In this document: piece after piece, positions 33,918-46,766 of the stretch
How positions within the stretch are numbered: position 1 is the first letter of the stretch
Layout of the letters: each line of letters opens with the position of its first letter
Assembly (NCBI GenBank): GCA_029449235.1
Contig: JANATG010000019.1
Location: 930,001 to 994,000, forward strand
DNA length: 64,000 nucleotides
Reading direction: 5' to 3'
Origin: Linnemannia schmuckeri
Taxonomy: Eukaryota > Mortierellomycota > Mortierellomycetes > Mortierellales > Mortierellaceae
Notes under the pieces: generated by a model
Databases searched by the model: none
What the model saw: only the letters and a program-made list of their open reading frames with translations
Told to the model about the DNA's origin: nothing
Position numbers and translations under genes: made by a program

Positions 33918-36014
33918 TTAAAAGCTGCAGCTGTAGTCGGCATGTCCTTTCTTTTTCTTTTTAACGGAAAACTCGCTTTTTTGTTAAGCCCATATATTTA
34001 TTTATTTTTTCGCAAGAATGTTTAACACATGTTTCTGTGGCCTCCCTATCTTTTGCGCATTTTTCGCGCGGGGACTTTTTTTTTTTCTTCCAATAGCTGT
34101 GCAGTCTTTCCTTTTTACACAGAAGCTTACGACTATTATTGGCGCACTTGGATTCTGGATCCTTCTGACATGGTTTGATCCTACAACAGCAGCTTCTTCA
34201 CCACTACCACCATCCTCAGAAACAGATGTCGCTACTGCAGGGGCACTTTCAATGGCCCAAGGATACAGCCTATTCGCGCTGATGGTCGTTGCCAGCGGGG
34301 TTCTGAAACTATCGGCACTGGGTTGGTCCATCTCGATCGAGCGTGATTGGATCGTCGCGCTCTGTCACTCCAACTCGGACGCCTTGACCCGTAAGCACAC
34401 CTTTTGCCTTCCATACAAACCAACAACTGCATTAAACAAAAATACGCGACTCTTTCTAACATCCTATTTAATTCATTGATACATAATAGGGTTGAATGTG
34501 ACAATGAAAAGGATAGACCTAATCTGCAAACTCATCTCACCACTCGTCTTTGCAGGACTCTTGACATACCTCCACGCAGGGTACTGTAGTTTGATCATGG
34601 CCATCTGGTGTATGGCCTCTTTCCTAATAGAGTGGATCCTCGTCCGCAGGATCTGGGACCTTTCTCCCATTCTCTGGCAACCCCGTTTGCATTATCATTC
34701 ATCGTGTTCTGAAATAGATTATGGACGGCGTGGTTCTGGATCTGTGGATGACAGAAATGTTACTGCAGGGTCGGCGGTGGCGGCGGCGGTAAGGACGAAG
34801 AAGAAGGACAGTAGTAGCCGGACACCGTTGGTTGATAGGGATGTCTTCTCAAATCAGGAGCGACAATCTTTGTTCGCAGCGGATGATACTGGACATCAGC
34901 GGCAACGACAACGACATGGACAGAGGGCAGGGTTTTCGCTTATTAAAAGAGGCATTTTGTCGTTCCGCGAGTATTCGCACCATATCGTCTTCCTGGCCTC
35001 ACTCGCCTATGCCATCATTTACATCAACATGATGAGGTTCGTTAAAATTCTCGCATAGGATCCTTTTTTCGCAACATCATACTTATATAGTGCTTGAACT
35101 CTCTCGCCTTTTACCGTTGCCCAGTACTCATGCTAGCCTATTTCAACCTTCTCCTCCTCACTTCTCCCAACAAATAGCGTATCGGGAACAATGATAGGGT
35201 ACTTACAATACCGCAACTTCAGCGCAGGATCCATTGCAGCTCTTAAGGGAATCTGCACAGTCTCAGAACTCCTTGGCACCATCCTCATGCCCATCCTCAC
35301 GCGATATGTCGGCCTAATCCGTGCAGGCGCCTGGTCCATCTGGCTCGAAGTCTTTACACTTACGCCGGTCCTCTTTTCTATTTATTCTGACCAGTTACCC
35401 ATCCAGGTCTTTATCTTTGGTAAGTTAGGTGATAAAATGTCAAAAAAACATGAGGAAAAGAACTTATTATTTGCCACCAAAATTCGTAGCATGTTGACAC
35501 ACGCCCTCCTTTATCCTTCAACCAAAAAATTCCTCAAATAGCGGGCATGGCACTTTCCAGGATTGGTGTCTGGTCTTTCGACCTTGTCATCACCCAAATC
35601 ATGCAAGAATACATCCAACCCGACCCTCACAATCTCAACAGCAACAACGCTGGCGTAATCAACGGCTGGCACTACTCGCTCATGAATCTCTTCGAACTCG
35701 CCCAGTTCTTCCTAACTATGATCTGGTCTGACCCTCAGGTCTACTACATCCCTTGCACTATTTCTTTCGTCTGCGTCGTTGTTGGAGCTGTGGTGTATAC
35801 TGTGCATCTGTTCAGGATGCGCGGGCATTTGTTTCATTACCATCGGATCGTCTCTTCAGCCTCGGGGTCCACTGTTGCCGTTGGTGATGGTGTTGGTGAG
35901 GATGACGGGCAACCAGAATCGTCGCAAAATAGTGGCGGCAGTAGTGTTGTTGTTGGGCATAGAGATGGTGAGCATGAGAGCGCAGGCGTTGTCTCCCGCC
36001 GACCCATTCATTAG
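33294..36014 (+). CDS. Ferroportin-type iron exporter (SLC40 family), 6 exons
   Basis: Exons: 33294-33532, 33690-33856, 34097-34390, 34490-35036, 35178-35419 and 35542-36014, 1962 nt in total, or 653 residues. After a Ser/Gln-rich cytoplasmic N-terminus come the membrane segments of the ferroportin fold: FIMEIFKTTLLPMSIYGF, AGILFSTTVGSIVDTTPRL, LTTIIGALGFWILL, IDLICKLISPLVFAGLL, VSGTMIGYLQYRNFSAGSI and RIGVWSFDLVITQIMQEYI. The ferroportin hallmark around NNAGVINGWHYSLMNLFEL is present. A long Ser/Arg/Gln-rich loop separates the two halves. It would export Fe(II) from the cytosol or a compartment. Intron 2 contains about 35 T at 33879-33914, and its donor GTTCGT is weak. Confidence 0.9.
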
Positions 36015-36158
36015 ATATTTAATCATAAAAAAAAGAAAGTCTATTGTTGTTAATTTTCCTGTCTATTGTACAATGTGTTGTGTGTTGAGTGGAGTTGTTG
36101 AGTTTTTGTAGGGATGCAAAGCAATTTCTTCCATGCATTTGTCTTCCAATAAAAAACA

Positions 36159-38397
36159 TCACCGAGATCCAGCAGAGCCAAGGTTACCAATAGGCGAAGG
36201 ATCGTTCGCATGTCCAGACCAGTTCTTGACATAATCCATTACAGCCTCATAGACCAAAAAGTTCAACGAATGAATCGGCATCGCCCGATAACAGGTCACG
36301 CTCAGGCCACGGTATAGACCCCGGATCCCCTCACGGCGAACAATATCCTTGGCACAATCCAATGCGCTTGCATACTTTGGATGTGTCACCAAGACTTCCT
36401 TCTGGATCACACTCTTGACGAGGTCGATCGGGAAGACTACCAGCCACGAGAACACGCCACAGAGCCCTCCTGCGAAAAAGTGGACCATCGGTCCTGGTCC
36501 CTTGAGTGTCGTCGTCGTCCCTGAAGCAGCAGTTGTGTGGTGGTGTGGTCTGACGTGCTCAATCGTCTCGGACATGAGTCGCTTGATGGTTTCGTAGCTC
36601 GAAAAGTAGATTCCTGTACCGAGCATATCACGCGCAATATGCAAACTCGCCCCTTTGTACAGTCCAACAAGGCCTTTCTTCTGCACAATCGCCTTGGTGG
36701 TCTTCCAGCTCGAGTTTCCAGCCTCCTCCTTGGGAGCCACCCCATACTGTGTAATCGACCCATGCGAGTGTCTCTCTATCTTAGCAGCAGCCGCCGCCGA
36801 AACTGCTACCGAAGAACCCGCTCCTACTGCTGCTGCCGCGCTCTTCTTCTTCTCCATGGCCAAACCCTCTCTCAGAAGTGCATCTCCCGTCAAAGACGTG
36901 ATCTGAGCCTCCTTCCTTGCATGCATCGCCATCAGTTTCTCCAATTGTCGCTGTAACTTGACCAACTCCAGAGGACTCGACATCATGGCCACTACGGTTC
37001 CTGCAACACTTCCTGAGATAAATGTCAGGCCGATCAGCGAGGGGATCGTATTGCCCTGTAGTGTCTCTGAAACGCTCCTGACTTGTTGTTTAGATCCCTC
37101 GTAGACTGAGAACGAGATTGATTTGATGATAGACACTGTAATTAAGGGTGGGATCATGCCTAGCAGTTCCATGGAAGAAAAAAACGAAAGAAAAATGACA
37201 TCGATCCATGTCATGGTCAGTTTTCGTTGGGTTAGTTGAATTATTTAATCCCATAGGTTTTTCTTAGATCGAAAAAAGTAAGAAATACCCCTTCTATCCA
37301 CCAATTTAACAAAAGAAAAGGGTAAGCGACGGCTGACGTTCTTCCTCCCTCCTTTTTCCTTACCTCGAAAGAAACCACCTAGCCGTTCCTCTGCATAAGT
37401 CTTCCGGACACAATCCATGATCGACCTGTACGAATGGGTCTGCATCCTGGTCTTGACCGAATCGAACTACAAATAGAACAATTTGCATGACAATAGAGCG
37501 CGCGGAGGAGTGTTCGAGAGAGAGAAGAGGTGAGCAATTAGATCCCACGGAATGTTCATCTAAAAGATGGCATAATTTTTGTCTGTCCCGCTTATTTCTT
37601 TTCCTAATTGATCTTTTTGCTGGATCCATGGGGCTGGGTGCTTTCTGGGAGGTAAGATCGAGTGGGAGGGTCACAGTGAAACGGTGAAGGGTAGCGACAG
37701 GTGTCGAGCCAAAAGTGCAGTAAAAAGCGTTGTATAGTCAATCCTCCAACTACAATCCTGAGGGTCAATTGATACCAATGAAGTGGTTGTGTCGTCCTCG
37801 CAATGCTCGTTTTGTTGGCCATGGTCCTCCCGTCGTCTGGTCCCGATCCTGTTTATTCTTCGTCTGCGGTTGCACGGTTCGTACTCCCTCCCGTTCCAAC
37901 AATTCCCCGATTGAAACACGAAAAAAAAAGTAATAAGCAAAAAGTGCTCAGTGTGCAACCAAGTAATCTGGGAGTAACGAGTATGTATGTGTTGCTCTCC
38001 ACTCACCGGAAACCCAGACAAGACACTGCACACCGCCGCGCTCGAGGCTGCCAACACCGTCCTATTCTCTAGAAAAGACAAAAGGAGTACAGGGAGTGAG
38101 TTTTTTTGCGCTTTTCTTATCGAGTTCAGCTTTACAAAGCCGCTTGCGATGAATGTGCATTGACATCGCATCGGCAACAACGAAAATAAAAACTGAAAGA
38201 AACATACTCCATGCCCACTCCTGTAGACGCTGGTGATCGTGTGGGGTGATGGCAAAGAGATGTGAGACCGAGGATGATGACGATCCGCTTCCGAGTGATC
38301 CTGTTGACGACGACGAGGGATCCTCGAAGGTCCTGCTATTGGTTGGTGTGATGACTGATGAGGTGGAGGATGTTGGTGTCGTTGTTGTTGATGCCAT
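36159..38397 (-). CDS. Mitochondrial carrier family protein (SLC25), 4 exons
   Basis: Exons: 38397-38208, 38068-38007, 37466-37364 and 37159-36159, 1356 nt in total, or 451 residues, longer than the usual 300. The three carrier signatures are visible: PFDSVKTRMQ (made by joining exons 2 and 3), SPLELVKLQRQ and FPIDLVKSVIQ. Each is followed by a second helix block, such as RREGIRGLYRGLSV after the third. Extra length comes from a Ser/Thr-rich N-terminus and an Ala/Lys-rich insertion in repeat 2. The substrate cannot be assigned; the acidic residue in repeat 2 and the arrangement resemble carriers for acylcarnitine or amino acids. Its 3' end converges with ferroportin, 144 bp apart. Confidence 0.88.
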
Positions 38398-39099
38398 GGC
38401 TGGAAGAGGGTATTGTAAAAAGTAGAAGGAAAAGAAAGAAGAAAAGAAAGGGAGAAAACGTGGGTCGAAAACAATAAAAGAGATAGGAGAAAAGAAAAGA
38501 AAAGAAAAGGAAAGAAAAAAAAAAAGGATGTGTCGGATCGATAGGATCGTGACAGTTGAACTTAAAAGATATGATCAGTGAGTGGCAATTGAAATAAAAA
38601 GAAAAGGGAGCGACGGAGCGGAGATGCAATGGTCTACGGGACCAAGAGAAAAGAAAATAAGAGGTAAGCTGGAGTTGCTATGAGTCAAGCAAAGGAAGAG
38701 AAGAAGAGAGAGTGGGAAGTGGAAAATCACCGTAAAGGGTTGAAGAAAAAGAGGAGGAAAAAAAACGGGGAGAGGCTATGAGTCCTTTGTTCCGGAAGTC
38801 ATAAATCCGCGTCATACAAACAGGACAGGAGGAATGTCGATCAAAAAAGAATGAAAAGAACGTGAGGTGTGGCCAGTAGTAACGAACATCATCTTTGGCA
38901 GTCGTCCTTATTTGTTCTTTTTGCCAGCACAGCTGTGACCAGTGCGTTGCCTCCCGAGGGGGCGTGCGTACGGAGAGCTTGTTATGCAATGTGATTCTTT
39001 GCTATGCTATGGTGCGTGCATTAAAGCGTCCCTCTAGTTCCGTGGCACAACACGACGCCTGATCGGTATCGACCTGGCATCTTGACTAGCGGACAATAT
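38398..39099. other. Intergenic region between AP-3 beta 3' end and carrier promoter
   Basis: 700 bases. Purine-rich just upstream of the carrier start (AAAGAAAAGAAAAGAAAAGG). No gene seen. Confidence 0.5.
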
Positions 39100-42000
39100 C
39101 TACCCGCGTCGACCATTGGCTCGTTTAGGTGGGAGAATCGCCTCCTCCTCCGATGACGATGCCTCCTCCTCGTTTTCTTCGTCCTCATCATCGTCATCCT
39201 CTTCTCCCGACCCACTCTCTTCTTCACTCATCTCTTCCTCGTCCTCATCGCTCGCCTCTTCTTCGTCGCTCGATTCCTCCTCACTGTCATCCTCCTCGTC
39301 TGAGCTAGTCTCCTCATCAGATGACTCCAAAAACTTGTCCAGCGTCTCAGCACCACGATACGCACCCGCCTGACCGTCATACCGTCCCTTGCCTCCAGCA
39401 GCACCACTGTCCTGTCCCTGGCGACTCTTGGCGTATGCAGAGTCACTTCCGAAACCGGTCCGGTCATTCATGTATCCAGGCGCCTCCATCGTTGCTGCCA
39501 GTCGACGCACCGACGGGTCAGGTTGCACCTTGGGCCACTCTGGTAATGCCTCATAGCCAGCCACAACTCGGTTCAACACCAATGACATTGATCCAACCTT
39601 GTATTGCTCGCGACCTAATAACACGAAGAAAAGCTTAGTTTGGGTTCGTAGACATCTAAACAGTACAGTTGTCATTACATACGACAAATTAGTTGCCTAG
39701 TCGTGAAACCTACCATGTGAAGGGTTCTCCTGAACGGGGGCTGCCTTTTCGCTCAACAGAATGGCCTTGATGTGATCCGAAAGGTTCAGCTCCTTCTCGC
39801 TGTACTCAAATCCACCTTCGTCAATTTGAGGGTCCTGCTCCGTGCTGTCAGACTCTTGCTGTCCGTTCTCGTGATCGTTTTCATCAGAGTCCTGGTCTAC
39901 AGTAACCGAGGCGACCTTCTGTTTCCCGTACACAAGGGCACGCAAGAAACGAGCACGATCGCGCACGCCGTAATCAAGGTCATAGCGTGCCATGTTGAGT
40001 ACATATTGAAACAGTAAGCTCACGGTTTTGGATGCCGTGCCTTCCAACGCCACCAATTTGCCGCCAAGAGTCAAAATTTGAAGTTTGCTTGATTCGCTCT
40101 AGTAATTTAAACAATCAAAAAGTAAACGCGTGTTAGAACAAAATACCATCACCCGATAGGCTCCCAGAAATGATCATATACACAATTAAAGATGACGAAA
40201 CCTCACCTCAGCGGTAAATGACTTGGCGGCTTTGCGGAGGACATCTGGTGCAACTGTCGGAAGTTGGCTGCTGTACTGGCCCACCAGCCAGAAAATGTTG
40301 GCACGGGCCAATGGTTCTGAAATCTCATCTAGTGCCTTGGTAAGCTGTGTAATCATAAATACACTGTCGCCTGGTCTCTGCTGCAACAAGCGACGGATTG
40401 CCACGACCGATTGGGCAGCAACAGAGTCTAAGCGAACACAAACCACAGAAGTAAAATATAACGTGTGTTAGTTGATTGTTCAATGAATGCTTGGGTTAAA
40501 AACGCAACTGTACCATCCAAAGTACATACCAGATTTGCTGTAGGACAACTTGAGAAGGCCTCCGAGACAGCTTTCCGCCATTTCAGGTATATTGGAGGCA
40601 CAATGACCGATGGCCTCGATCGCCTGGGTGACAAAGCCCTTGTTCGAGCTCTTGACATACTCCTGCAACTCGCGAAGAATGAAAGTAATGTTGCTCTCGG
40701 TTGCAATCAGTGTCAGGATGTCCAGCTTGAGGTTGCGGATGAAAACAGGGTCAGTCGAGCGGACGAAAAAGTGTTGGTAGAACTGATCAAAAATATAGGG
40801 CCGCTGGCTGGCAATCGCCACAATGTTGTTCAACACCACATATTGAATTTCCCGATGAGTCCTGAGCAAGCGAACAAGCGGCCGTCCGATCTTGTATGAA
40901 TCCTCCGCAGGTGCTAAATGCATATACAGCTTTGCTACCGACAGCACAACCTAGTGAGCGAGAAATAAAAAAATAAATGTCCACGCAACATTAGCGTTTG
41001 ATACTGTCATTGCCTTAGTCTATCCATGTCATCACGTTCCTAGAGCTCTCATACTTGACTGTTTCGACTCTGCAAGAGAGGAAGGGCACACTTGAGCAGG
41101 TATGCGAGATCAGGATCGACAGAGTTGTTCTCCTCCTCAGACGAGTCGGACTCGGAGTCGGATGAGTGATGAGAGACATCCGAGTCATCGTCCGAGTAAA
41201 ATGACTTGACAACAGACTTCTCTTTCTTGGCCCGAGGTGCTGGCTGTGCTGTTGACTTTCCAATTGGGTTCAAAAACTGCGTTCTAATGAACGTGGACGA
41301 GAATTGCAAAGGAGAAAAAGTGTCAGGTAAACCACCATTTGACTCCGTATCCAGCATGTCCGATTGCTATGTACAGATGACATCATTAAAAGGCATCAGT
41401 ATACCTTGAGTATCGCAACAAGAGATCCATAGCGGTAATCTGACCCCACTCGTCCATGTCCACGAGCATTTTGCAGAGTTTCCTATACTGAGGATGAATC
41501 AGATCCAGTCTATCGGGGCAGACCTGATTGAACGCCATGAGCACACTTCCAATCGTAAATGTCGAGTTGTCGCCGAGCATCGTCGAAATAATGTCTATCA
41601 AAGCATCCTTTTGCGCTGGGTCCAACCTATAAACGAAGATAATGGGGTAAGCAGACAAAACACAATGCATGAGTGAGAAAATGCGATCCAAATTATTATA
41701 AAGTCAGCTTGCTTGAACGTTCAAGTCCCGCAAAGGCAAAAAATCATGATGAAGTGGCCTTGTTCCCATCCGCCGCGTATTCGTTTCCCTTGATGTCTCT
41801 TTTACAAAGTGAACCCCTTGAAAAGTACACTTCAGTTCATGGCTTTATCCGATTTGTACTTACTGATAGCATTTAGGAATGGCATGTGCAGCAATCTTGC
41901 GGACATAGGGTGACAAGTCCGTGACACACTTCTTGATACCAAGCATGACGATCGGGCTGATGACGGGAACGCGGATGCCAGACATGACACGGAGGGCCAT

Positions 42001-42685
42001 AGCGCGAATGAGTTGATTTTTGTCGCTCAGATCCTTTTGGAAGGTATTGATGGAGAGAAGTGCCAGATCCTGTTCCTGCTCGGCATATCGCAAAATGTAA
42101 ATGTAGACAAGCTTGCGCACCTCCAAGCTGTTGGAGGCCACATTCTTGACCACGTCTGGGAAGAACTCGGAGACATCCCTGCCTTTTGAGATCATCTATC
42201 AATTGAAAGGACAAGATGTGAGATCACAGGTGGAATGTGAGTGAGTCCATGTCCTGTTCAAAGTTGACAGAATGTTGGGATTCGCCAGACACCGCCACGT
42301 TGACAAACAAACTTACAGCGATCAAGCGCTTCAGGCCATCCAACTTCTCCTTTTCGTATCTCGAATCCAGGTTTTTACGGATCTCCCTATTTGTCCACGG
42401 TTATTAAGGAGATAGAATAGACAGTTATTCACTGGTTTGATACTGCTGCCATTAATCAGTTATCTGGGCCCTGAGCGTTATATTCTTATCTGTTTCCAAC
42501 TTTGTAAAAACAAGAAGTGGGTGGTCATTGACTTGCCTCATCTTGTCTTCGTTAGTGTCAAGAAAGTGAGCCTGGTTCTCAAAACGCAGGTCGCGCGTGT
42601 TCTCGACGATGCCATCCTGGACCTTCTTTGAGAGTTTGACGGCGTTGGATGTAAGTGACTTGAGGTACGCGTCCACGTTATACAT
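39100..42685 (-). CDS. APL6: AP-3 complex subunit beta (beta-3 adaptin), 9 exons
   Basis: Large subunit of the AP-3 adaptor that sorts cargo from Golgi or endosome to vacuole. Exons: 42685-42533, 42382-42317, 42195-41864, 41626-41405, 41283-41055, 40950-40530, 40427-40207, 40098-39714 and 39614-39100, 2544 nt in total, or 847 residues. The adaptin trunk includes KRLIAMISKGRDVSEFFP, VVKNVASNSLEVRKLVYIY, MSGIRVPVISPIVMLGI, DLSPYVRKIAAHAIPK, VCPDRLDLIHPQYRKLC and FVRSTDPVFIRNLKLDIL. There is an acidic Ser-rich hinge (DDDSDVSHHSSDSESDSSEEE) and a Glu/Asp/Ser tail. The animal-type C-terminal appendage is absent. The exon 1 to 2 junction uses a weak GTCAAT donor and an acceptor (GGAG) that keeps the frame; this join is the least certain. 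Confidence 0.92.
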
Positions 42686-44223
42686 AGTTGTGGTAGGCGA
42701 TTAAGCGAGGAATGGAGTGTCGGTTGGTCGTTGTGTTGGGAGTCAAGTGTGCGTTGTTGGTGTACGACAGCGTTGATGAGGCCAGTGAGTAGTGTGTGGT
42801 TGAGGGCGGGAGGATGAGGAGCAGGGAGGGTATGATGGCGGCTGAAAAGAGGATAGCCCCAAACTGTGAGGAGGGAGAGAAAAAGAGAGAGAGAGAAAGA
42901 GGACGAAAAAGGAAAGAAGGAAAAAGTGGGAGCAAAAGAGTCAGAAAGTAAGCAGGAGGATTGTTGACCAAAGGGAGCGGGCGTGATGGAATCGTGTCCT
43001 CTGTGCTTTACTTTTTTGCTTGGCTGGCCGGACAGGCTGGACGGGCTGACTGCAATGCTGTAGAGACAGATTTTCCTCTTTGCTCTCTTTCTCTGTTAGG
43101 GAAGGATACGTACAAAAAGACATAATATTCAGAAACAACACGTAAGATAAACTGCACGTGATTATTTATACCCCGTAAGTCGGAATTGTGTTGTGATGTT
43201 TTTTTTTTTTCTGACTCCGCCATCGTCTGGCTGGTTAGTTGTCTCTTCCCCCCACCGCACTTTTGATAAATTTTACATGAGAATAGCACGAAGCATAGAG
43301 TCAGCCTGAGCCAGCACGCATCCCACATCACCACCAATCCCGCCGTGGTGTTGTTTTTTTTTGTTGTTTAGAATTTTTTTTGGGAGGTGATAAAACCGCA
43401 CTCGCCTCGCAAAGTACAGTTCTCTTCTTCCCTTTTCTCCTCACCACTTTTCAAGGTAATAACCACACACCCATACCCCCCATCACCTCTTCTTTCTATT
43501 TCTTTCTTCCTTCTTCTCTCCTCTCTTCTCTCTCTTTCCTCCCTTTATCCTCATCTTCATTTCCCCTCCACCCTCTCTCTCTACTTGTGCGTATGATGTA
43601 TATTTATGTTTTATCGGAACAGGATCCTTCTTCGCTACTCTTGCTCACGCCTCTTGGGAATCAAGCGTCATCCAGGATAGAAAAAGGAGGCTCATCCCGT
43701 CACTGCCTCCTTGTGGACATATCAACCCCTTCCACTTTCCTTTTGGACAGATCAGTTGTCTTGATCACCCTCTCAACACGACCTGGCACATCACACCAGG
43801 AGAGGGTGCCATCTGGTTGATCTGTGGTTTGGCTATTTGGCTTGGCTGGGTTGGTTATGAGTCCTCGGTGGTCACACAACATACAAAAAAAGGATTATTT
43901 TTTTTTTATGCTTGAAGAAGAGTGAGATACACATACGGAGATGGTGTCGCGCCTGGGAAACATCTTAGAAGAGAAAAGAACAAATAAGAAAAAATAACAG
44001 AGTCGACGGAGACGGAAAAACATACAGAGAGAAGGCCCCTTCCAAACCCTCCTTACCTCAAACAAGAGTTCTCCGGTGCTGGTCTGACTTGAAGGACATC
44101 ATTTTATCCAAAGCATCATCATCATTACTATCGAACCATATATGCCTTAAACAACAAACTAACAGCAACTTTACTCTTCCTTTTCTCATCCGCAATCAAC
44201 TCATTTAATCACTACTAGACACA
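42686..44223. promoter_or_regulatory. Divergent promoter region of AP-3 beta and eIF5A
   Basis: 1.5 kb between divergent genes. The AP-3 side is purine-rich (42860-42930) and the eIF5A side strongly pyrimidine-rich (43430-43590 on the plus strand). Short low-complexity frames here are not supported as genes. A 5' UTR intron of eIF5A is possible but not shown. Confidence 0.45.
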
Positions 44224-44849
44224 ATGGCCGATAACCACGACGACGAGCAGCACAACGTCCAGTTCGAGGGTACCTCCTCGGGTGCTTCCTTGACCTTCCC
44301 CATGCAGTGTTCCGCTCTCCGCAAGAACGGACACGTTGTCATCAAGGGCCGCCCCTGCAAGATTGTTGACATGTCGACCTCCAAGACCGGCAAGCACGGT
44401 CACGCCAAGGTTCACTTGGTCGCCATCGATATCTTCACCGGCAAGAAGCTCGAGGATCTCTCCCCCTCGACCCACAACATGGATGTCCCCAACATCAAGC
44501 GTGTCGAGTACACCCTCGTCAACATTGACGATGGTTTCCTCAACCTCTTGGATGCTGACTCTAACCAGAAGGACGATGTCAAGGTCCCCGAGGGTGAGCT
44601 CGGCCAGAAGATGGAGGCTGACTTCGAGGATGGCAAGGATGTAAGTTTATCTCCCCCGCTTTTCTCTTTTTTCAGCCATCGCCGCTGGACTGCATGTGTG
44701 CTCTCAATCTATTTTTTTTAATGCTACGAAATACTCATACTATCTGTTTCTTTTTTTTTTTTCTCCTTCACTAGCTCCTCGTCACCGTCATTGCCTCCAT
44801 GGGTGAGGAGGCCGCCATCTCCTACAAGGAGGCCCCCAAGTCCGATTAA
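44224..44849 (+). CDS. TIF51: Translation factor eIF5A, 2 exons
   Basis: Exons 44224-44640 and 44775-44849 give 492 nt, or 163 residues. The hypusination loop STSKTGKHGHAK has the modified Lys at position 57. GKKLEDLSPSTHNMDVP and the C-terminal OB fold (TLVNIDDGFLNLLD, VTVIASMGEEAAISYKE) are all conserved. eIF5A promotes peptide-bond formation at difficult motifs and termination, after hypusination by Dys1 and Lia1. Codon use is extremely biased to C-ending codons, as in highly expressed fungal genes, and the intron is bounded by GTAAGT and CACTAG. Confidence 0.97.
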
Positions 44850-46766
44850 ATCCGGGTTAACTAAAGGGGTTTCGTTGCAGAAGTTGTTGGAAGCGCATTC
44901 GCAAACAAATAGCATTTTTTTTATAAAACAGACGAACAACAAACCGTTTACTTTGTATTAAAGTGTTTTTCGTACGATGTCATTTTTTTTATATCAATTC
45001 ACAAGTCGTTCCATCGTGATGATGCGCTTGTCTGTGAAGGTGTGGGTGTCTTTTATCGTCATCGCTCATTCGTCCAGGCAAAGAAAAGAATGATGTACGC
45101 AGCAGCGTGCGAGGGGTCGGGGCTCACGAGAGGGGACAAAAAGAATCACCAAATCTTGCAAGCAATTTTTAGGTCAAAAGAAGGGCAAGCGCCTCCTTTC
45201 CTTTGTGCATCAGCGGGTGGGAAAAGTCAAATTTACAAGGGGGCAGAGGCAAGGTGGGGCGACATGGGGAAAGTGGGATATCCAAACAGAAAAAAAAGAG
45301 AAAGAAAAGAAAACAGGACAGCACCATGTATCGCGTGTGTGGATATAGCTGACCACATTTCACAGCCCTCTTCGTCTTCATTGGCCCAATACGAAATGTC
45401 TGAAGCAAGGAAAGAAAGGGGCAAGAGACAGTCAGACAAAGACCGACCGAGAGACGTGCAGATGGACAGACAGACAGAGGCAAAGATGGCTTGTTCTTCG
45501 TCATTTTGGCCTTCATTATTGGTGCGGGAAGACAGAGTGCATACTATGGCTGCGCGTGAGTTAACCATAATCAACATTCGCGTGCATCGAAAACGTGGTG
45601 TTTTTGCTCACTCGTCGGCGCCACCAAAAGCCAAAAAACGCGGATGCGTCAAAAAATGAAATGCGGTTGTGGTTGACTAAGCGGGCCCAATTGTTCAGCG
45701 CCAAACAGCCCTCTCTACCGGCAGGGCTATTGCCTTTATCATTCTTGCTTTTAATAGAGCGTTGGAGTTAAATAGCAACAGCAGCAACAACTTCCTTGCT
45801 TTATGTTTTTTTTTTACATGAGTTTTCCTCTCACATTTTTCACAATTGTTAAAAGCGCATTTGCAAATGAAAACGAATATTTGAAAGGTACGCATGCTAT
45901 GCGAAGAGAAAATTAAAGAAGGGAAGCTAAACGAAAAAAATGTTATTCCCATTCTCATTGTCAAATTCATTTTTGTTTCCAACGGTAATCGCAAGATTAT
46001 CACCGTTCTTGTCGGTGCTACCGCGCTTTCTTTTAGAATGCTGTACGCCGGACCCTTTCACATCACAGTCATCACCAGGCGCATAGCTTCAGCCCTACTG
46101 ACTGTTTGACCCACGCTCATAGTAAACGTCACTGCTGCTTTCTTGAGTGTTCCTGCCCTTTTCATCATCTTTGTTTTCTCCACTATCACTCTCCTTCTAC
46201 ACGCCGTGCCGACGGTCATACCACCGTTATGAGAGTCCTAATCCTCACGTTCGCCGTCGATGTTTCCGCCACTTGTCACCGAGTAGCAGATTCCTGACGT
46301 TTAAAACACTCATGATGTGCAAAGATGTTATTAAGATGAACGGCAATTCATTGGTGAACTTGTTAGCAAATTCAGGGAGTACATAGTTTGCTTCGCCCTG
46401 TCGTTTTTTCGCATGCCAATAAAGTAACGAATCCATTCTAAGCGAACGATCATGACGTTCTCGTACTTCGTGGCCCTCGATGGCTTTCTGTGTTTCTGCC
46501 TGTATTTGGAATTAAATAGTCAGATCGAGATGTGCGAGTTAGAAAGATTCTTGGGTATTCACTCTTCGGCATGGTGTCCCCTTCAAGAACAAAGTCGTCT
46601 CGAATCATTTGTTGCCTTTGCGGCTATTAGATGGGCAACGGAGGGCGATAGCCCAACTGAACACAGAGCGCCTGGTTAAAAAAAATTGTTGGTTCTCAGC
46701 AATTTCGGGAGCGCGGCCTATGCCGATTCGTATTTTCATTGATGTACAATAGTACCAAAGTGAAGG
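44850..46766. other. 1.9 kb without a supportable gene
   Basis: Holds the eIF5A 3' flank. A 205-codon plus-strand frame at 45042-45659 is purine-rich and Lys/Arg-rich with no motif or fungal splice sites, so I do not call it a gene. Confidence 0.5.

Noticed and set aside
42382..42386. Alternative acceptor at 42387 for AP-3 beta exon 2
   Set aside because: It would break the reading frame; the acceptor 4 bases further keeps all exons in phase.
45042..45659. 205-codon plus-strand open frame
   Set aside because: Purine-rich, Lys/Arg-rich composition, no motif, and no promoter or splice context; it lies in the 3' flank of eIF5A.
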